DNA from: Lepidurus packardi
Lineage: Eukaryota; Arthropoda; Branchiopoda; Notostraca; Triopsidae
Direction of reading: 5' to 3'
Length of the DNA: 64,000 nucleotides
Assembly (NCBI GenBank): GCA_023053545.1
Contig: JAKZAN010000007.1
Span: 7,874,001 to 7,938,000, forward strand
In this document: piece after piece, positions 46,844 through 59,200 of the stretch
How positions within the stretch are numbered: position 1 is the first letter of the stretch
How the letters are laid out: each line of letters starts with the position of its first letter
Translations under genes and position numbers: made by a program
The notes under the pieces: generated by a model
Seen by the model: only the letters and a program-made list of their open reading frames with translations
Databases searched by the model: none
What the model was told of the DNA's origin: nothing

Positions 46844-47231
46844 ATTTCTCAAGCTTCATCACTAGTTCACCCAAGACTGATTGCTAAGCGTGGTGGTTGA
46901 AAACTAACACTGCGACGCGCGACATCCATGAAGAAGACCTTATGCGTCCGTACCAGCATGCTTCCCTTGAGGCTGATAATAATAGCTCTGTCAATTGTCG
47001 CTTGGACCGCCTAATCCGGTCCTCTGATAAGGTCCATTAGCGTTTAATGGACCTCAAGTACATCTACACACACCGAGTTACGATAGAACTTGGTGTTCAA
47101 TACAAAAAAGGCTTGTGTATATTTCGTTAGTTACATAGCCCTTTACAAATGTAGGATGAGTCAAGCTATAAATACGGAGTAATTATATTTGTAAAATCAT
47201 GAGTAAAAAATCGACAACAGGAGGAATCGTT
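46844..47231. other. GPCR upstream region
   Basis: 388 nt between the start of the GPCR gene and the stop of the PPP1R35-like gene, both on the minus strand. It holds the 3' UTR of the latter and the promoter of the former. No clear element is seen. Confidence 0.5.
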
Positions 47232-48284
47232 TCACTTGAGTCGGCTATTTTTGGTAATCGCATGGTACACCACCATCCCATCATCAAAACCAGGGTCTTC
47301 AGGTTTGACCATCTGTGCAAAATCGTATTCCTTCCAAAGATCCTGGTACGCAGGCAAAGGCGGCTCGGACGGAATATCGTAAGGCGTGAAAAAGTCCGAT
47401 AATTTAGGCTCGGGATCTTTAGCTTTAGTTTTTGGTGCAATTCTAGCAGCTAGCTTTTGACATTCTTGCTCTCGCTGAGCGATAAGGTTTTGTTCATCTA
47501 ATTCAAGACTTGTCAAACCCTTGAAGACCGTTTGCTTGGGTGGGATATTCGCTGCAGTCGATTCGATGCGTTGCAAGGTTTCTTTTAACTTGGCGTCGCA
47601 TTTCAATTTGCTCTGCACTAGCGAGTCTCCATCAATCTCATGCTCTTTCAGAATCTCCAGATCTCTCATGAGTTTAAGAGATGAATTGAATCTAGGTTGG
47701 CTTAGATCTTTTTCTACGGCCGAAACCTTTGTACTACGTGAGGCGTCTTTCGGCTCCGGTTTTAGAGCATTCAGTCGCAGACAGGACTCGAGTTTCGTTT
47801 CCAAATTCCATGGGAGGTGACCTTCAATAATGGTTACGGGCGGAGGAGCATCGAAATCCTTGACTTCCATGACTTTGCATGATGATTTTGGCCTAAGCCG
47901 GCCATGTTTAGTTTGGTTGCCAACAACAGCCTTTTTGGCTTCACGAGATGCAGTACAAGGCTTGCTGCTGGTATGGCTAATGCTGGTTGTGGGGTTCTTG
48001 GGCTTGCGCGGCTTATCATGGTGCTGAAATTTATTCACATTGCTAGAGAAATTTGTGGATGTAGTCGAAGTTGGACGCTTTACTTGAGAGTTTGCACAGA
48101 CGTGAGAGACGGAGCGGCGAGATTTGGGCTCTACCAAGGAAATGGCCTGGACACTGTCAAGGGAAGTTAGACTGTTGGACAAAGATCTAGAAGACAGCAA
48201 GCTGGGTGGAATTTCAGGTGTTTTAAAGTCTTCTTTAGATAACAGGGGTTTTCTTGGCTTTTTGACACATTGGTACTTATCCAT
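47232..48284 (-). CDS. PPP1R35-like protein (protein phosphatase 1 regulatory subunit 35 C-terminal domain)
   Basis: A single exon of 350 residues. The first 150 or so residues are Ser/Lys/Pro-rich and look disordered. The C-terminal half has the layout of the PPP1R35 C-terminal domain: FNSSLKLMRDLEILKEHEID, a helical stretch with SKLKCDAKLKETLQRIES, then QTVFKGLTSLELDEQN, and a proline-rich end (PPLPAYQDLWKEY). In vertebrates PPP1R35 is a centriolar protein needed for centriole elongation. I do not find a textbook RVxF phosphatase-docking motif. The assignment rests on remembered similarity of the C-terminal domain; otherwise it would be hypothetical. It is divergent from the M13 peptidase gene. 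Confidence 0.6.
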   Translation of the reverse strand: MDKYQCVKKPRKPLLSKEDFKTPEIPPSLLSSRSLSNSLTSLDSVQAISLVEPKSRRSVSHVCANSQVKRPTSTTSTNFSSNVNKFQHHDKPRKPKNPTTSISHTSSKPCTASREAKKAVVGNQTKHGRLRPKSSCKVMEVKDFDAPPPVTIIEGHLPWNLETKLESCLRLNALKPEPKDASRSTKVSAVEKDLSQPRFNSSLKLMRDLEILKEHEIDGDSLVQSKLKCDAKLKETLQRIESTAANIPPKQTVFKGLTSLELDEQNLIAQREQECQKLAARIAPKTKAKDPEPKLSDFFTPYDIPSEPPLPAYQDLWKEYDFAQMVKPEDPGFDDGMVVYHAITKNSRLK

Positions 48285-49277
48285 TTCTCCCTGGCTGAAT
48301 GAGTTTTCAAAATTGTTGCCTTGTTAACTGTTTGTTTACTTGCTAGCGACGAGCCTTTCCCGCGTCGTGTTTATTATAATCGATATATGTTAGCTGGTTT
48401 GTAGCGATATCGATTCGCATTTGAGCTAGCCATTCTTAAGATTTAGCGCCAAAAAGGAATGACCTGTCCCGTTTCTAAGATTATTTTAGCCTGAATTTAT
48501 AAGCATACTGTGTTCAGAAACTTTTGTATTTAGTTTTATATAACTTGACCTACATTATGGTCTATTTCACATAGTTTAATAAAAGTTTAAAGGGGAGGGA
48601 GCCTTCTCCTCTGAACGATACGGTAGCATCTGCACTTCCGAGCTAAAAATATTCAAGGATTTGGGAAACATTTGTCTTCACGTCCTAAGACTTTGTTAGG
48701 TTTCTAAGATAAACAAAGAGTAATAGCTCCGCATTTCATTCAAATTCTTAAGAAAAGTTATTGTAAGTTCAGTTTTGAACTGTAGGCTATAAAGCCGTCA
48801 ACCTTTGTAATATATGTCCCGATCATTAAACTTTCTTGTTCGCCTTTTCAAAATGAGGATGTTGTTAATAACTTTCCAGCACCTTTTCACTCAATTATGA
48901 AGAAAGCACGTTGCTATAGAATCCGCTCGTATTCTAGTTTTCGACGTAAAGGCTATCCCTTATCGATTTCCTGTGTTGGCTGCGCTTTGTATATGCGCTA
49001 AAGCAAAAGAGGCAGCGCAGTTTCTTGCGTACGAGAGGCAAGAGCAAAGGAGTTGTATACACGACAAGAAGTCTAAGTTAACACACGTTAGTCAGAACAT
49101 CTTGAGCTCGAAAGCCCTATACTGTTTCCTAGCAGCTGTGTGTTTATCCATCATAACACACGACATGAGAGTGGTAGTCCTCATCTCGCTCCTTCGAGTT
49201 TAATACACATCAAAGGTATAAACAACAAGTTGCAATTCTTCAGTTATGTAAACTTGACTCTTTTATTATTTGAACAG
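48285..49277. promoter_or_regulatory. Divergent intergenic region between PPP1R35-like and M13 peptidase genes
   Basis: About 1 kb between two divergent starts. An inverted pair of TATCGATT motifs (48379-48386 on the minus strand, 48408-48415 on the plus) sits about 100 nt upstream of the PPP1R35-like ATG. These differ by one base from the Drosophila DRE (TATCGATA) of housekeeping promoters. The part near 49278 probably includes the 5' UTR of the M13 gene. No other gene is visible. Confidence 0.45.
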
Positions 49278-52200
49278 ATGGCTCATTACAAGCGAGCGGA
49301 TAATGAGGAGGACGGACAAAGTTTGACCTCAATCCCTATACCGGAAGATTTCAATATAAGAAGCCCGACAGTTCAATTCCGATCGGTAAGTTTTTCGGCT
49401 GTATTTTGTTAGGTACTTTTGTCTGATGTTTTTTCTATACGACACAGTCTTAAAAGCGCATTTCCTTGCTAGTAACCTAATATCCCTTTGCTGTGTGTAA
49501 CAGCCTTGATATCAGAGCTATATGATCTCAAACTTCGTGTAGTAATTGGAGTAACTCGAATGTCAGTTCCCAGGTCAGCAACCAAGAAAAGTCATCGCCC
49601 AAGCCCATTCGTGGTGGAAAACCCTTACAACTCTTGAACGCAAGCTAATCGCTTTTGTGGTTAGCCTTCTCATTCTCCTTTCTCTATTTGTTACCCTGTT
49701 CCTTTTGCAATGGCAGAAATCGTTCGACACCAAGAAGTCTCAGAGTTCACGAGGTACGAAGCTGCATCTGTGATCAGTTATATAAGTCCGCTTAATCACT
49801 CTTAATATATTAGATGCATGGCAAAAGCCTTGCCTAACCCCAGCTTGCGTAACGGCTGCCGCTTCGGTTATTTCTTCGATGGATAGGAAGGCAGACCCTT
49901 GCCAAGACTTTTTCCAATTTGCGTGTGGAGGCTGGGTTCACGACAATCCTATCCCCGAGGGAAAATCCATGTGGGGAACTTTTGATAAATTGTGGCAAGA
50001 TAACCAAGTAATCATGAGAAACGTTCTAGGTATACAAAAGTGAATCGCGTGGATTGTTATCACGTATAGACTTTTTGCTTTATATTAGAACTAAACTCTT
50101 CCAGCCTAAAAAGTACAGCCGAACTGAAAACGCAACAGTATTATCAGTCCTGTTTGGATAACAACGAAACTATTGAGTCTCTGGGTCCGAAGCCTATGCT
50201 GGAATTACTTAATCTGGTTGGAGGCTTTGCGCTACCCAATTCGTCCATTACAAATGCCAGTCTCCAAAAATCTCTCCAACAATTACATAACGTATACAAT
50301 CTCGGAGGACTTTTTACGTGGGCTGTTGCTGAAGATGACCGTAACTCTTCACGACATACAATTCAAGTCAGTACAAGACAGAAATGTGTGTAAATAACGA
50401 ATACTGACTGTTGTAATTCGAATGGTGTCGAACAGCTGGACCAAGGAGGTTTAACACTGCCTACCCGGGATTATTACCTAAATAAGACAGATACCGACGA
50501 GGTTCTGGTCGCCTACTTGGATTACATGATGAAGTTAGGAGTGCTTTTAGGTGAGGAGGAGACCGTAGTAAAACAAGTCATGAAAGATGTCCTACAATTG
50601 GAAACACGCATCGCCGAAATTACAATTCAGTCATCCGAACGCAGAGACGAAGAGAAGCTCTACCATACAGTATCCCTTGGAGAACTGCAAACTACGGCTC
50701 CTTTCGTAAGTGAACCCTATAAACAGTGTATCTCCTATTTTAAAAATGTTTAATGTTTATGGGGTTAGATTGACTGGCTAGAGTATTTTCAAGTCGCTTT
50801 TTCACAAGTTAACATTACGATAACGGTGAACGAAACTATTGTAAATTACGCGCCAGAGTACATAAAAAACCTTAGTATAATCGTGCAAGAATACCAGACG
50901 ACACACAATGGATCCAGGTAAAAGAAACATAAATCTTCTCTCACCTTAGCCTTAAGACTGCTGCAAGATCGGACGAATAGAGCACACCTAATCGATTTAT
51001 TCTACACTCTAGGGTACTGCAGAATTATATGCTTTGGCACGCTTTAAGAACGTTAGCTCCGTACCTACCAAAAGCATTTCGCGACGCAGGAAAAGTATTG
51101 CGCAAAGCGTTAATGGGCACTAGTGGGCAAGAAGAAACCTGGCGCTACTGCGTCAGCGATACCAATAATGTATTAGGCTTTGCGCTAGGTTCTATGTTTG
51201 TGCGCAAAACTTTTCACGGCGAAGCGAAACCTATGGTAACTTTCTTTTACTTGTTGCGCAATACCTTAACCGCCGCATTTTGGGGGGCACCTAGGCTGAA
51301 GCTATGATTAGTGCCGTACGAACAGCATTTACGTCCAACTTTCGCGATTTGAGTTGGATGGATGATGAGACTCGGAAAGCTGCAAAAGAAAAGGCAGAAG
51401 CAATCACAGACATGATAGGTAAAAATATTCGAAATCGTGTAAGCACTCGTTTATGTTATGGATTGATGTAGGATTCCCGGAGTTTATTTTGAATGCAGAC
51501 GAGCTTGATAAACAGTACGAAGATTTAGTTATCAAACCAGGAGAGTACTTTGAGAATAATGTACGATCAAATCAGTACACACTCAAGCAAAATTTAGTTA
51601 AACTAGCCCAACCTGTCAATAAAACTATGTAAGCGTGCCAAATTTCATTTAATAAGTTTATTATAACTTTATTATTGTGTGCCTTTCAGATGGGGAATGA
51701 CACCACCAACCGTCAACGCGTATTATACACCGAACAAGAATCAAATTGTATTCCCAGCAGGCATTCTGCAAAAACCTTTCTTTGGCATGGAGCTTCCTGC
51801 GTCGTTAAACTTCGGTGCCATGGGAGTCGTTATGGGACACGAACTGACTCACGCTTTTGACGACCAAGGTTAGAATAACGTTTGTTCAACTGAGATCAAA
51901 TATCTAAATCCAGTGTCTTGTGTTTTCAGGTCGCGAATTTGATAAACACGGAGACTTGCATCCATGGTGGAACAATGACACAATCGCGAGGTTCCAAGGG
52001 CGAACGCAATGTATGATCGATCAGTATTCAAACTATACAATGAATAACGACACTTTAAACGGAAAGCAGACGCTAGGTAACTGGAGGGATTGTAATCTTT
52101 CCGATTGAAATTACTATTTTTTTCCTGCTTTGTTTACAGGAGAGAATATTGCCGATAACGGAGGTTTAAAAGCCGCATATAATGCCTATCAATTATGGGT

Positions 52201-52459
52201 CGCACAAAACCATTTATCTGAAGATCCTTTACCAGGGCTTACATATACGCACAAGCAGCTATTTTTTGTTTCATTCGCCCAAGTTTGGTGTTCTTCGACA
52301 ACTAAAGAAGCGTTACATTTGCAAGTACTAAACGATCCGCACACGACAGCGAGGTACCGCGTGATGGGCCCTTTATCGAACTCACGAGAGTTTGCTCAGC
52401 AATTCAGCTGCCCTATCGATAGTCCCATGAACCCCAAAACCAAATGTGAAATTTGGTAA
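49278..52459 (+). CDS. M13 zinc metallopeptidase (neprilysin / endothelin-converting-enzyme type)
   Basis: Twelve exons add up to 781 residues in frame (human NEP 750, ECE1 about 770). A type II membrane ectopeptidase that cuts bioactive peptides outside the cell. A short acidic cytoplasmic start is followed by a membrane helix ([20 protein letters not shown]). Then come [13 protein letters not shown], the substrate-binding [19 protein letters not shown], the zinc motif HELTH (51838-51852), the third zinc ligand in ENIADNGG (about 52143) and the family-typical C-terminal CxxW (CEIW, stop 52457-52459). All catalytic residues are present, so it should be active. Exon 2 probably starts at 49579 (after GGTCAG) to keep the frame. 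Invertebrates have many M13 paralogs, so NEP versus ECE is not decided. Confidence 0.93.
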
Positions 52460-52818
52460 CTAAGCTCTTCTCACAACTTGCGGTACATATCATTTCTGTG
52501 GATTAGTCACTGTCAACAAAGTCATATAGCGTAATCTGTGCTGAACGTCGCATGTTGCCGGACATTTACGAAGAATTTTTACTCCGTATTTCCTGAGTTC
52601 GTCTCTGTATCCTCTTTACTCCAGAGTTGTATTACTGCCAGAAACAAATCACCCTATTTATGTACGCCTTTATATGTACGACTAACTCTAACATTTGTAT
52701 ACAGGGTACCGAACTATAATTTAAAATATGTTAAGATATTTTTATTCGTCATTTAAATTTTAGGAAACGTCATCTGGTGGGAAGAAACTCACCTCTCTCG
52801 CCGTCCTGTGTTGTCATC
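52460..52818. other. M13 peptidase 3' UTR and ABCF3 upstream region
   Basis: 359 nt with no coding signal. No canonical AATAAA is visible for the peptidase gene. Both neighbours are on the plus strand. Confidence 0.55.
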
Positions 52819-55800
52819 ATGGCCGGTCGTGCTAGTAAAATTCTCCGGGCCGAGTTTCCTCATTTGGACGAAGATATTTACACGTATCTCGAAGGTATTG
52901 TATACAGACTTGTAGATTTATTCACATGTTTGATGGAAATGTATTTCGACTCGCTTGACTAATTCATTTCGTATTGGAGTAACGTATGTTCGATTCTCAC
53001 CTCCACAAGAAGCTACCACTACTCTTTTTCTGTGGAAATGGAAACTCCTGGTAAGCAGGCAACCGTAGCCACGTGACTAGCGGTTTCCATTGAGAGTTTG
53101 TGTAAAAAGTTCCTTTCACTCAGCTGTAATCTGCTTTTTCCGTCTCAGGAACTTTCAACCAACCATTCTAGAGATCTAGCCGGAAAGCTTGGGTTGCCTG
53201 TTCCTCAGGTGCTGCATTTTTCATGTCAGGAGTTTTAGCTGCTAGGGCTAGCATTAGTTGCGATACCTCTACTCTCGCATGCCAATAGTTTTTTTTCTAT
53301 TTTGTACGCGTTCACGAAGTTGTTATCCACAATTATATAAACAGGGTTCGTTTTTAAGTCAAAGTCTGTCTTCCTCTTTTTGAATAGGTGTCTTAAATGG
53401 CGGAATTGACGAGTTTGAAGGAATCAATGATGTGTACGAGGCCATTGGAGGAGTACTGCACTCTGTGGCAGCTGACAAAGATGAGAGGGAGATCAAGTAT
53501 TGATGCATGTTATAGTTTACGAGTTTTTGTTAAAACTCCTATTGAAATAGATCGCTTTGTCATAAAATGCTGAACATCTTAAAACCCGGAGGGACTGATG
53601 GGAAGAAAGTTTCTAATCATAGCCATAAGAAACTGTTGGATAATCCAGTAATGCTGGGTGATGCTGGTGATTTCAGGGACTCCGTCGAAAGCTCAGTGAG
53701 CATATGGGCTGTTAGTAAAGGAGACGAATCGGTTAGTTTCATCGATGATTTCCTGTGTTGTTAGTTGCTTATTCTGAAGATTTAGAGAGTAGACGCCAAG
53801 AAGCTGGAGAAAGCAGAAGCAAAGATCGCCCAAAAGCAAGGGAAGAAAGGTTCTGACGTTCCCAAACCCACAAATGGTGAAGTAAAGGTTGCTCTGGCCA
53901 CGGCGTCTCAAGCCCTCAGCAAAAAAGATACTCGCATGGATGCAAAAGGCACGACCAGTAACAATATGGATATTCATATAGACAATTTCGACATAGCATA
54001 CGGCGACAGGTAACATTCAATTACAATTAACCAAATCAATTCATTAGCCTAAAACTTCTTAATTGATCCGTAGGTGTTTGTTAACTGGAGCTGAATTGCA
54101 CTTATCCTATGGGAGACGTTATGGTCTCGTTGGTCGGAACGGATTAGGCAAAACAACTTTACTTCGAATGATTGCTAGGTACTTCTTTATTTTTATATTT
54201 TCTAATACTTCCTTAAGGATTTCATTTAATTTGTTTGTTCTTGTCTATAGTAAAAGTTTGCGAATTCCTGCTCAAGTAACAGTTCTTCATGTCGAGCAAG
54301 AAGTCGTAGGAGATGATACGCCCGCGCTACAGAGCGTGTTGGAGTGCGATTTCAAACGAGAGTCGTTGCTAGCGGAAGAAAAGGAGCTTCAACAGCAAAT
54401 TTCATCTGGGTAAGTACACTTTCCACTTTCAAGTATATATTTTTTATGAAAACCCCCCCAGTACAATGTGTACTTTGGCTCTAGGAATACTGATCCGGAT
54501 ATATCATCTCGTTTGACTGCCGTGTACGCTGAATTGGAAGCAAGCGAGGCAGCCAAAGCTCCAGCGAGGGCCTCAGTCATCTTACATGGTCTAGGTTTCA
54601 GTTCCGCATCGCAAACAAGGCCTACCCGAGAGTTCTCAGGTGGCTGGCGGATGCGTTTAGCTTTGGCCAGGGCGTTGTTCTCCAAGCCAGATCTGTTACT
54701 CCTAGATGAACCTACTAACATGTTAGATATGAAAGCCATTATCTGGCTGGAAGATTATTTGTCAACTTGGCCCTCAACGCTCTTGGTTGTGTCTCACGAC
54801 CGACAGTTCCTGGAGTCTGTTCCGACAGACATTATTCTGATGCATTCTCAACGCTTAGAAGTGTTCAAGTATATGAACCAGCTTTAAATACCTTCCTTTT
54901 TTCAAATACTTGCGTTCTAGGGGTAATTATGAGGTATTTCTCAAGACCCGAAGCGAAAGGCACAAGCAGCAGACAAGGGAATACGAGGCCCAATCACAAT
55001 TGCGCGCTCACGTTCAAGAATTTATTGACAAGTTCAGATACAATGCTAAACGCGCCTCTTTAGTCCAAAGTAAAATCAAATTCCTGGAGAAACTGTAAGT
55101 TATCACACTAAAACAGAGGAATGAGATTTTTACACTTTCAATTTTCTGCAGGCCAGTTTTGCAGCCGGTTGAGAAGGAAACCGAAGTTGTCTTGAGGTTT
55201 GCTGAAGTTGAACCTTTAGCCCCACCAGCACTGCGGTTGGATGAGTTGTGCTTTGGCTACACACCTGAAAAGCCTATTATTACGAAAGTTGACTTGTCAG
55301 CCTCTTCAGAGTCTAGGATTTGCATCGTAAGTTTTTCGTTGCTAGTATTCTATATTCTAGTATTCTAGTGCTCTATATTCGTACTCTTCTTGATTGTTAG
55401 GTGGGTGAAAACGGAGCTGGTAAGACGACTTTGCTCAAGCTTTTGACCGCCGAATTAGAACCGACCTCTGGCCTTCGACACTCCCATCGGTCTTTACGTC
55501 TGGGCTATTTTTCGCAGCACCACGTAGACCAACTGGATTTGTCGCTTTGTCCCATTGCTTTAATGCAGCAAAAATTCCCGGGCAAGCCTGTGGAGGAATA
55601 TCGGCGTATGTTGGGCAGCTTTGGTGTATCTGGTGACTTGGCCATGCAAACGATTGCGAGTTTGAGTGGAGGACAGAAATCCCGCATGGCTTTTGCGCTA
55701 ATGGCATCAGCGAAACCCAACTTTTTAATTCTTGATGAACCTACGAACCATTTGGACATTGAGAGTATCGAAGCCCTAGGCAAAGCAATTACTAACTTCC

Positions 55801-56013
55801 AGGTACGTTTCTAGATGACTTGTTTCTTTATTTTTGAGATTTAATTCTGTTTTTGATTAAAAGGGCGGAGTTGTGCTAGTATCCCACGACGAGCGTCTAA
55901 TTCGGATGGTCTGTAAGGAGTTGTGGGTTTGTGCAGGCGGGAAGGTGTACTCATTAGAAGGCGGTTTCGACCAGTATCGCCGATTAGTGCAAAAAGAGCT
56001 TGCCGAGTTATAA
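52819..56013 (+). CDS. ABCF3: ATP-binding cassette protein ABCF3
   Basis: Soluble twin-ATPase of the ABCF family, related to yeast Gcn20 and linked to translation control, with no membrane segments. The N-terminal 150-200 residues match ABCF3 (ILRAEFPHLDEDIYTYLEG; KLEKAEAKIAQKQGKK; DVxIDNFDIAYGDR type). First ABC: Walker A GRNGLGKTTLL, signature FSGGWRMRLALARAL, Walker B LLLLDEPTNMLD. Linker: YNAKRASLVQSKIKFLEKL. Second ABC: GENGAGKTTLLKLL, LSGGQKSRMAFALM, FLILDEPTNHLD, and an ending GGFDQYRRLVQKEL. About 700 residues in a dozen exons; the first introns (about 490 nt and several shorter) are the longest. Stop 56011-56013 and AATAAA at 56051-56056. Confidence 0.95.
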
Positions 56014-56050
56014 GAACCGTTACCAAGCAACCCTCTATCTTCGAGAAGAA

Positions 56051-56056
56051 GAAAAA
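56051..56056 (+). promoter_or_regulatory. Poly(A) signal of ABCF3
   Basis: AATAAA 38 nt after the ABCF3 stop codon. The next gene starts 230 nt further on. Confidence 0.7.
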
Positions 56057-56286
56057 TAAAATGTGGAAAACTTGCTTAATTTGTACAGCTTGCTAATACA
56101 GGCCATTTGAGGCATACTGAAAAGGGTATCCGGTTTGCTTTGCGTTCCATCGACCTAACAAAGTTGTTGGCATGGAGACTTTGTACATTGGGTTCTCAGT
56201 TTGCTATATCTCGAGGAGTTTCTATGAAAAATAAGCAGTAGGACGACTGGTTGATTGAGGTGGTGCATGTTCTCTCTGCTGGCGCA

Positions 56287-59200
56287 ATGGATGATCAAAC
56301 AGTTGATCGAATTTTTTGTGGGAGTTTAGGGACCTTACCTCCAGTGAGTTCCAAAATTGTGCGGATCTTCACCAGCTCTACTTTCACGGGTAAAGTGCCG
56401 CGTTGTATAGTAATGCTCTTTGTAGTTTTGCAGGGTGTTATGCTGAATTCTTTGCTCTAATTAGATACATCCATGGAGCGAAACACTTTGATGGCAGAAG
56501 TCTACCCCAAATTGAAGGAATATTGTCGAGAAAAACACGGGTTGGAGTTCCAAGTAGTAGACATGCGATGGGGAGTGCGTGACGAGGCCACGGATGACCA
56601 CATGACGACGGAACTGTGCATGAAGGAAATCGACAACTGTCAACGTTTGTCCATGGGACCCAATTTTGTTGTAAGGCCATTCTTCTCCCACTTTGTTCGT
56701 TCTTTTTGACCCTTTCCAAATTGTATTTTATTGCAAGTATGCTTGGATTTTTGAATGCTGTATAGGTATTTTTGGGTCAGAAGTACGGCTATCGACCCAT
56801 CCCCACGTATATTTTGTCCTCGGAACTTGCCCTGCTTCGGGAGATGTTGGTATCGTTGGGTAGCGATGTCACTTTATTGGACATGTGGTATAAAAAAGAC
56901 ACCAATGCCGTGCCACCGATCTCTATATTGCAGCCTATCTCGTCTATCTTGGTGAACTTTAATAACAAGGTAAACAGTTTGTTTACGTTTCCAAGCACCT
57001 TTCCAAGTACTGTCTGGCCTTTCAAAGCGAGTGCCGAAACTTCAACAACAAGACCAGGCCATATGGTGGGACACATTGGAAAAAATGCAAAAGCTTTTCC
57101 GCAAAGCTTCTCAGACTTTGAACCAACAAGGCAGGTTAAGCCATGACGCAATGCATAATTATTTCATGTCAGGTATAAAGAGTACCGACTCAAACTCAGG
57201 AACCTCTTAACGGCGTGATGATTTGCGTTCCATTGTATTTAGTAACGGAGAGAGAAGTAATTCGAGGTATTTTGAACGTACGGAATACGAAGAATCACTG
57301 CTTAGCCTACATAAGAATAATTAACAACATTAACCTACAAAATCTACGTCGGGCTGGATTGTTTATTGATATTGCCAACCGAGCTGTCGACGCGGAAGCG
57401 GTACGCTTGTTGGCAAATTTGCGCGATGAGCGCTTGACAAACAAAATCGAGCCATCGAATTTTCAAAAGTCCGTTTCTTTTTTTTTTCCCAAAAAAAGAA
57501 ATCTTGTTCCGTGCAGTACAATGTAAGCTAGTTTAGGTACACTGTAGACTGGATAGGAAGGGATGGATTGGCTACGGACACCCATGAAGAATATCTGCAG
57601 CATTTCATCCAGCACTTTTATAGAAACATTGCCAGGTTGGTAGATCGTGCAATGCGAAAGGAAGATTCCAGTCCTCAAGGGCAAATTATTACTGAAATCC
57701 TTCAGCATCTACACGCATGCAACAATGCAGTTAAGGTACAATTCCGTGACCCTAATCGCCGTAACTCATATAATAGCGACTTGTAGGTATTTGTCGGGCG
57801 AGAACCCGATTTAGACAAAGTAAAACAGTACATCACGGGTCCTTGTAATCAGCCGTTAGTTTTGTACGGCAGTGGAGGCTGTGGTAAGACATCGCTATTG
57901 GCCAAGTCAGGCAGTTTGGTGAATCAGTGGCTGGCTGCTGTCTCCAATAACCCCCACAGTGTTGAAAACCTGGAAGAAAACTCGAGGTCTAGTGTCTCCT
58001 ATTCGTCTCGCCAGGAGTCTGTAGCTTCCAATGCTACCCTTGTCCATGCTGGCGACACGAGTAGTGGCGTCTCGAGTGCTCGCATGAGTCAGCAATCGCA
58101 AGATCTTCCTGATGACACCCTGCCTATACCAGAAGCTGCAAATCCACATGAGGTGTCTGAGCAGGACAGCCATGACTCCGTGAAAGCCATATTGATTACT
58201 CGCTTTCTGGGCACTACTCCTGACAGCAGCGCTTTAACACCCATGCTCTTGTCCATTTGTCAACAGGTAATGAGGGTCTCGTGTAAAGTCATCATAGGAA
58301 GTACCTCGGCTTGGTTCTGTTTAGATTTCGTACAATTATTTGCTTCCCTTTGAAGCCATACCGGACGATTTAGTTCCATTAACTGCCTACATGAAACAAT
58401 TATTAAACTGCGCCACAAAGGAGCAACCTTTACTTTTGTTCTTGGACTCGGTTGATCAAATCGGAGGAGCCCAGGATGCGAATAAAATGGCTTGGCTGCC
58501 CATGAAGTTGCCACCGCATTGCAAGGTATGGAGCAATACGAGGAAAATGAGGAAAATATGGCTAGCATTGCTTTCTAGATAGTTGTATCTTGCGTAAATG
58601 AGCTGGACAATCCAGAAATCTCACGAGATTATCAGTTGTTACGGCGGATGATAGACACTGAAGAAAACTTCGTAGAAATATCAGCCTTGGGAGAAGATTT
58701 GGCATTGCAAGTTATAAGGTAAGTTCGTTTCTTTACAGTAAGTTAGAAGAAAACTAATTTTATTGAAATCAAGACAGTGGATGCGCAATGCACATCGAGA
58801 CCTGACCAACTACCAATGGCGTGTTGTATCGAACGCTCTGGGCCGCTGCTCCTTGCCTATATTCGTGAAACTAGTTTTCGCAGAAATTAACCGATGGAAA
58901 TCGTACAGTCGAGCCCAAGAAACTCACTTAGCATCTAATGTTATGGATAGCATCATGATGCTATTTGAAAGAATCGAAATTCAAGTAATCACAAACTTTC
59001 ACTTAACCTTGCTAAATACATTCGTTTTATTTCTAGCACGGGCGAATTTTGGTTTTCCACGCACTAGCATACATTACTGCTTCCAGGAGTGGTCTTTCGG
59101 AGTCGGAATTAGAAGATTTGCTCTCGTTGGATGATCGCGTTCTAGATGACGTATATCAATACCACATGCCACCTGTTCGGCGCATTCCACCACTACTATG

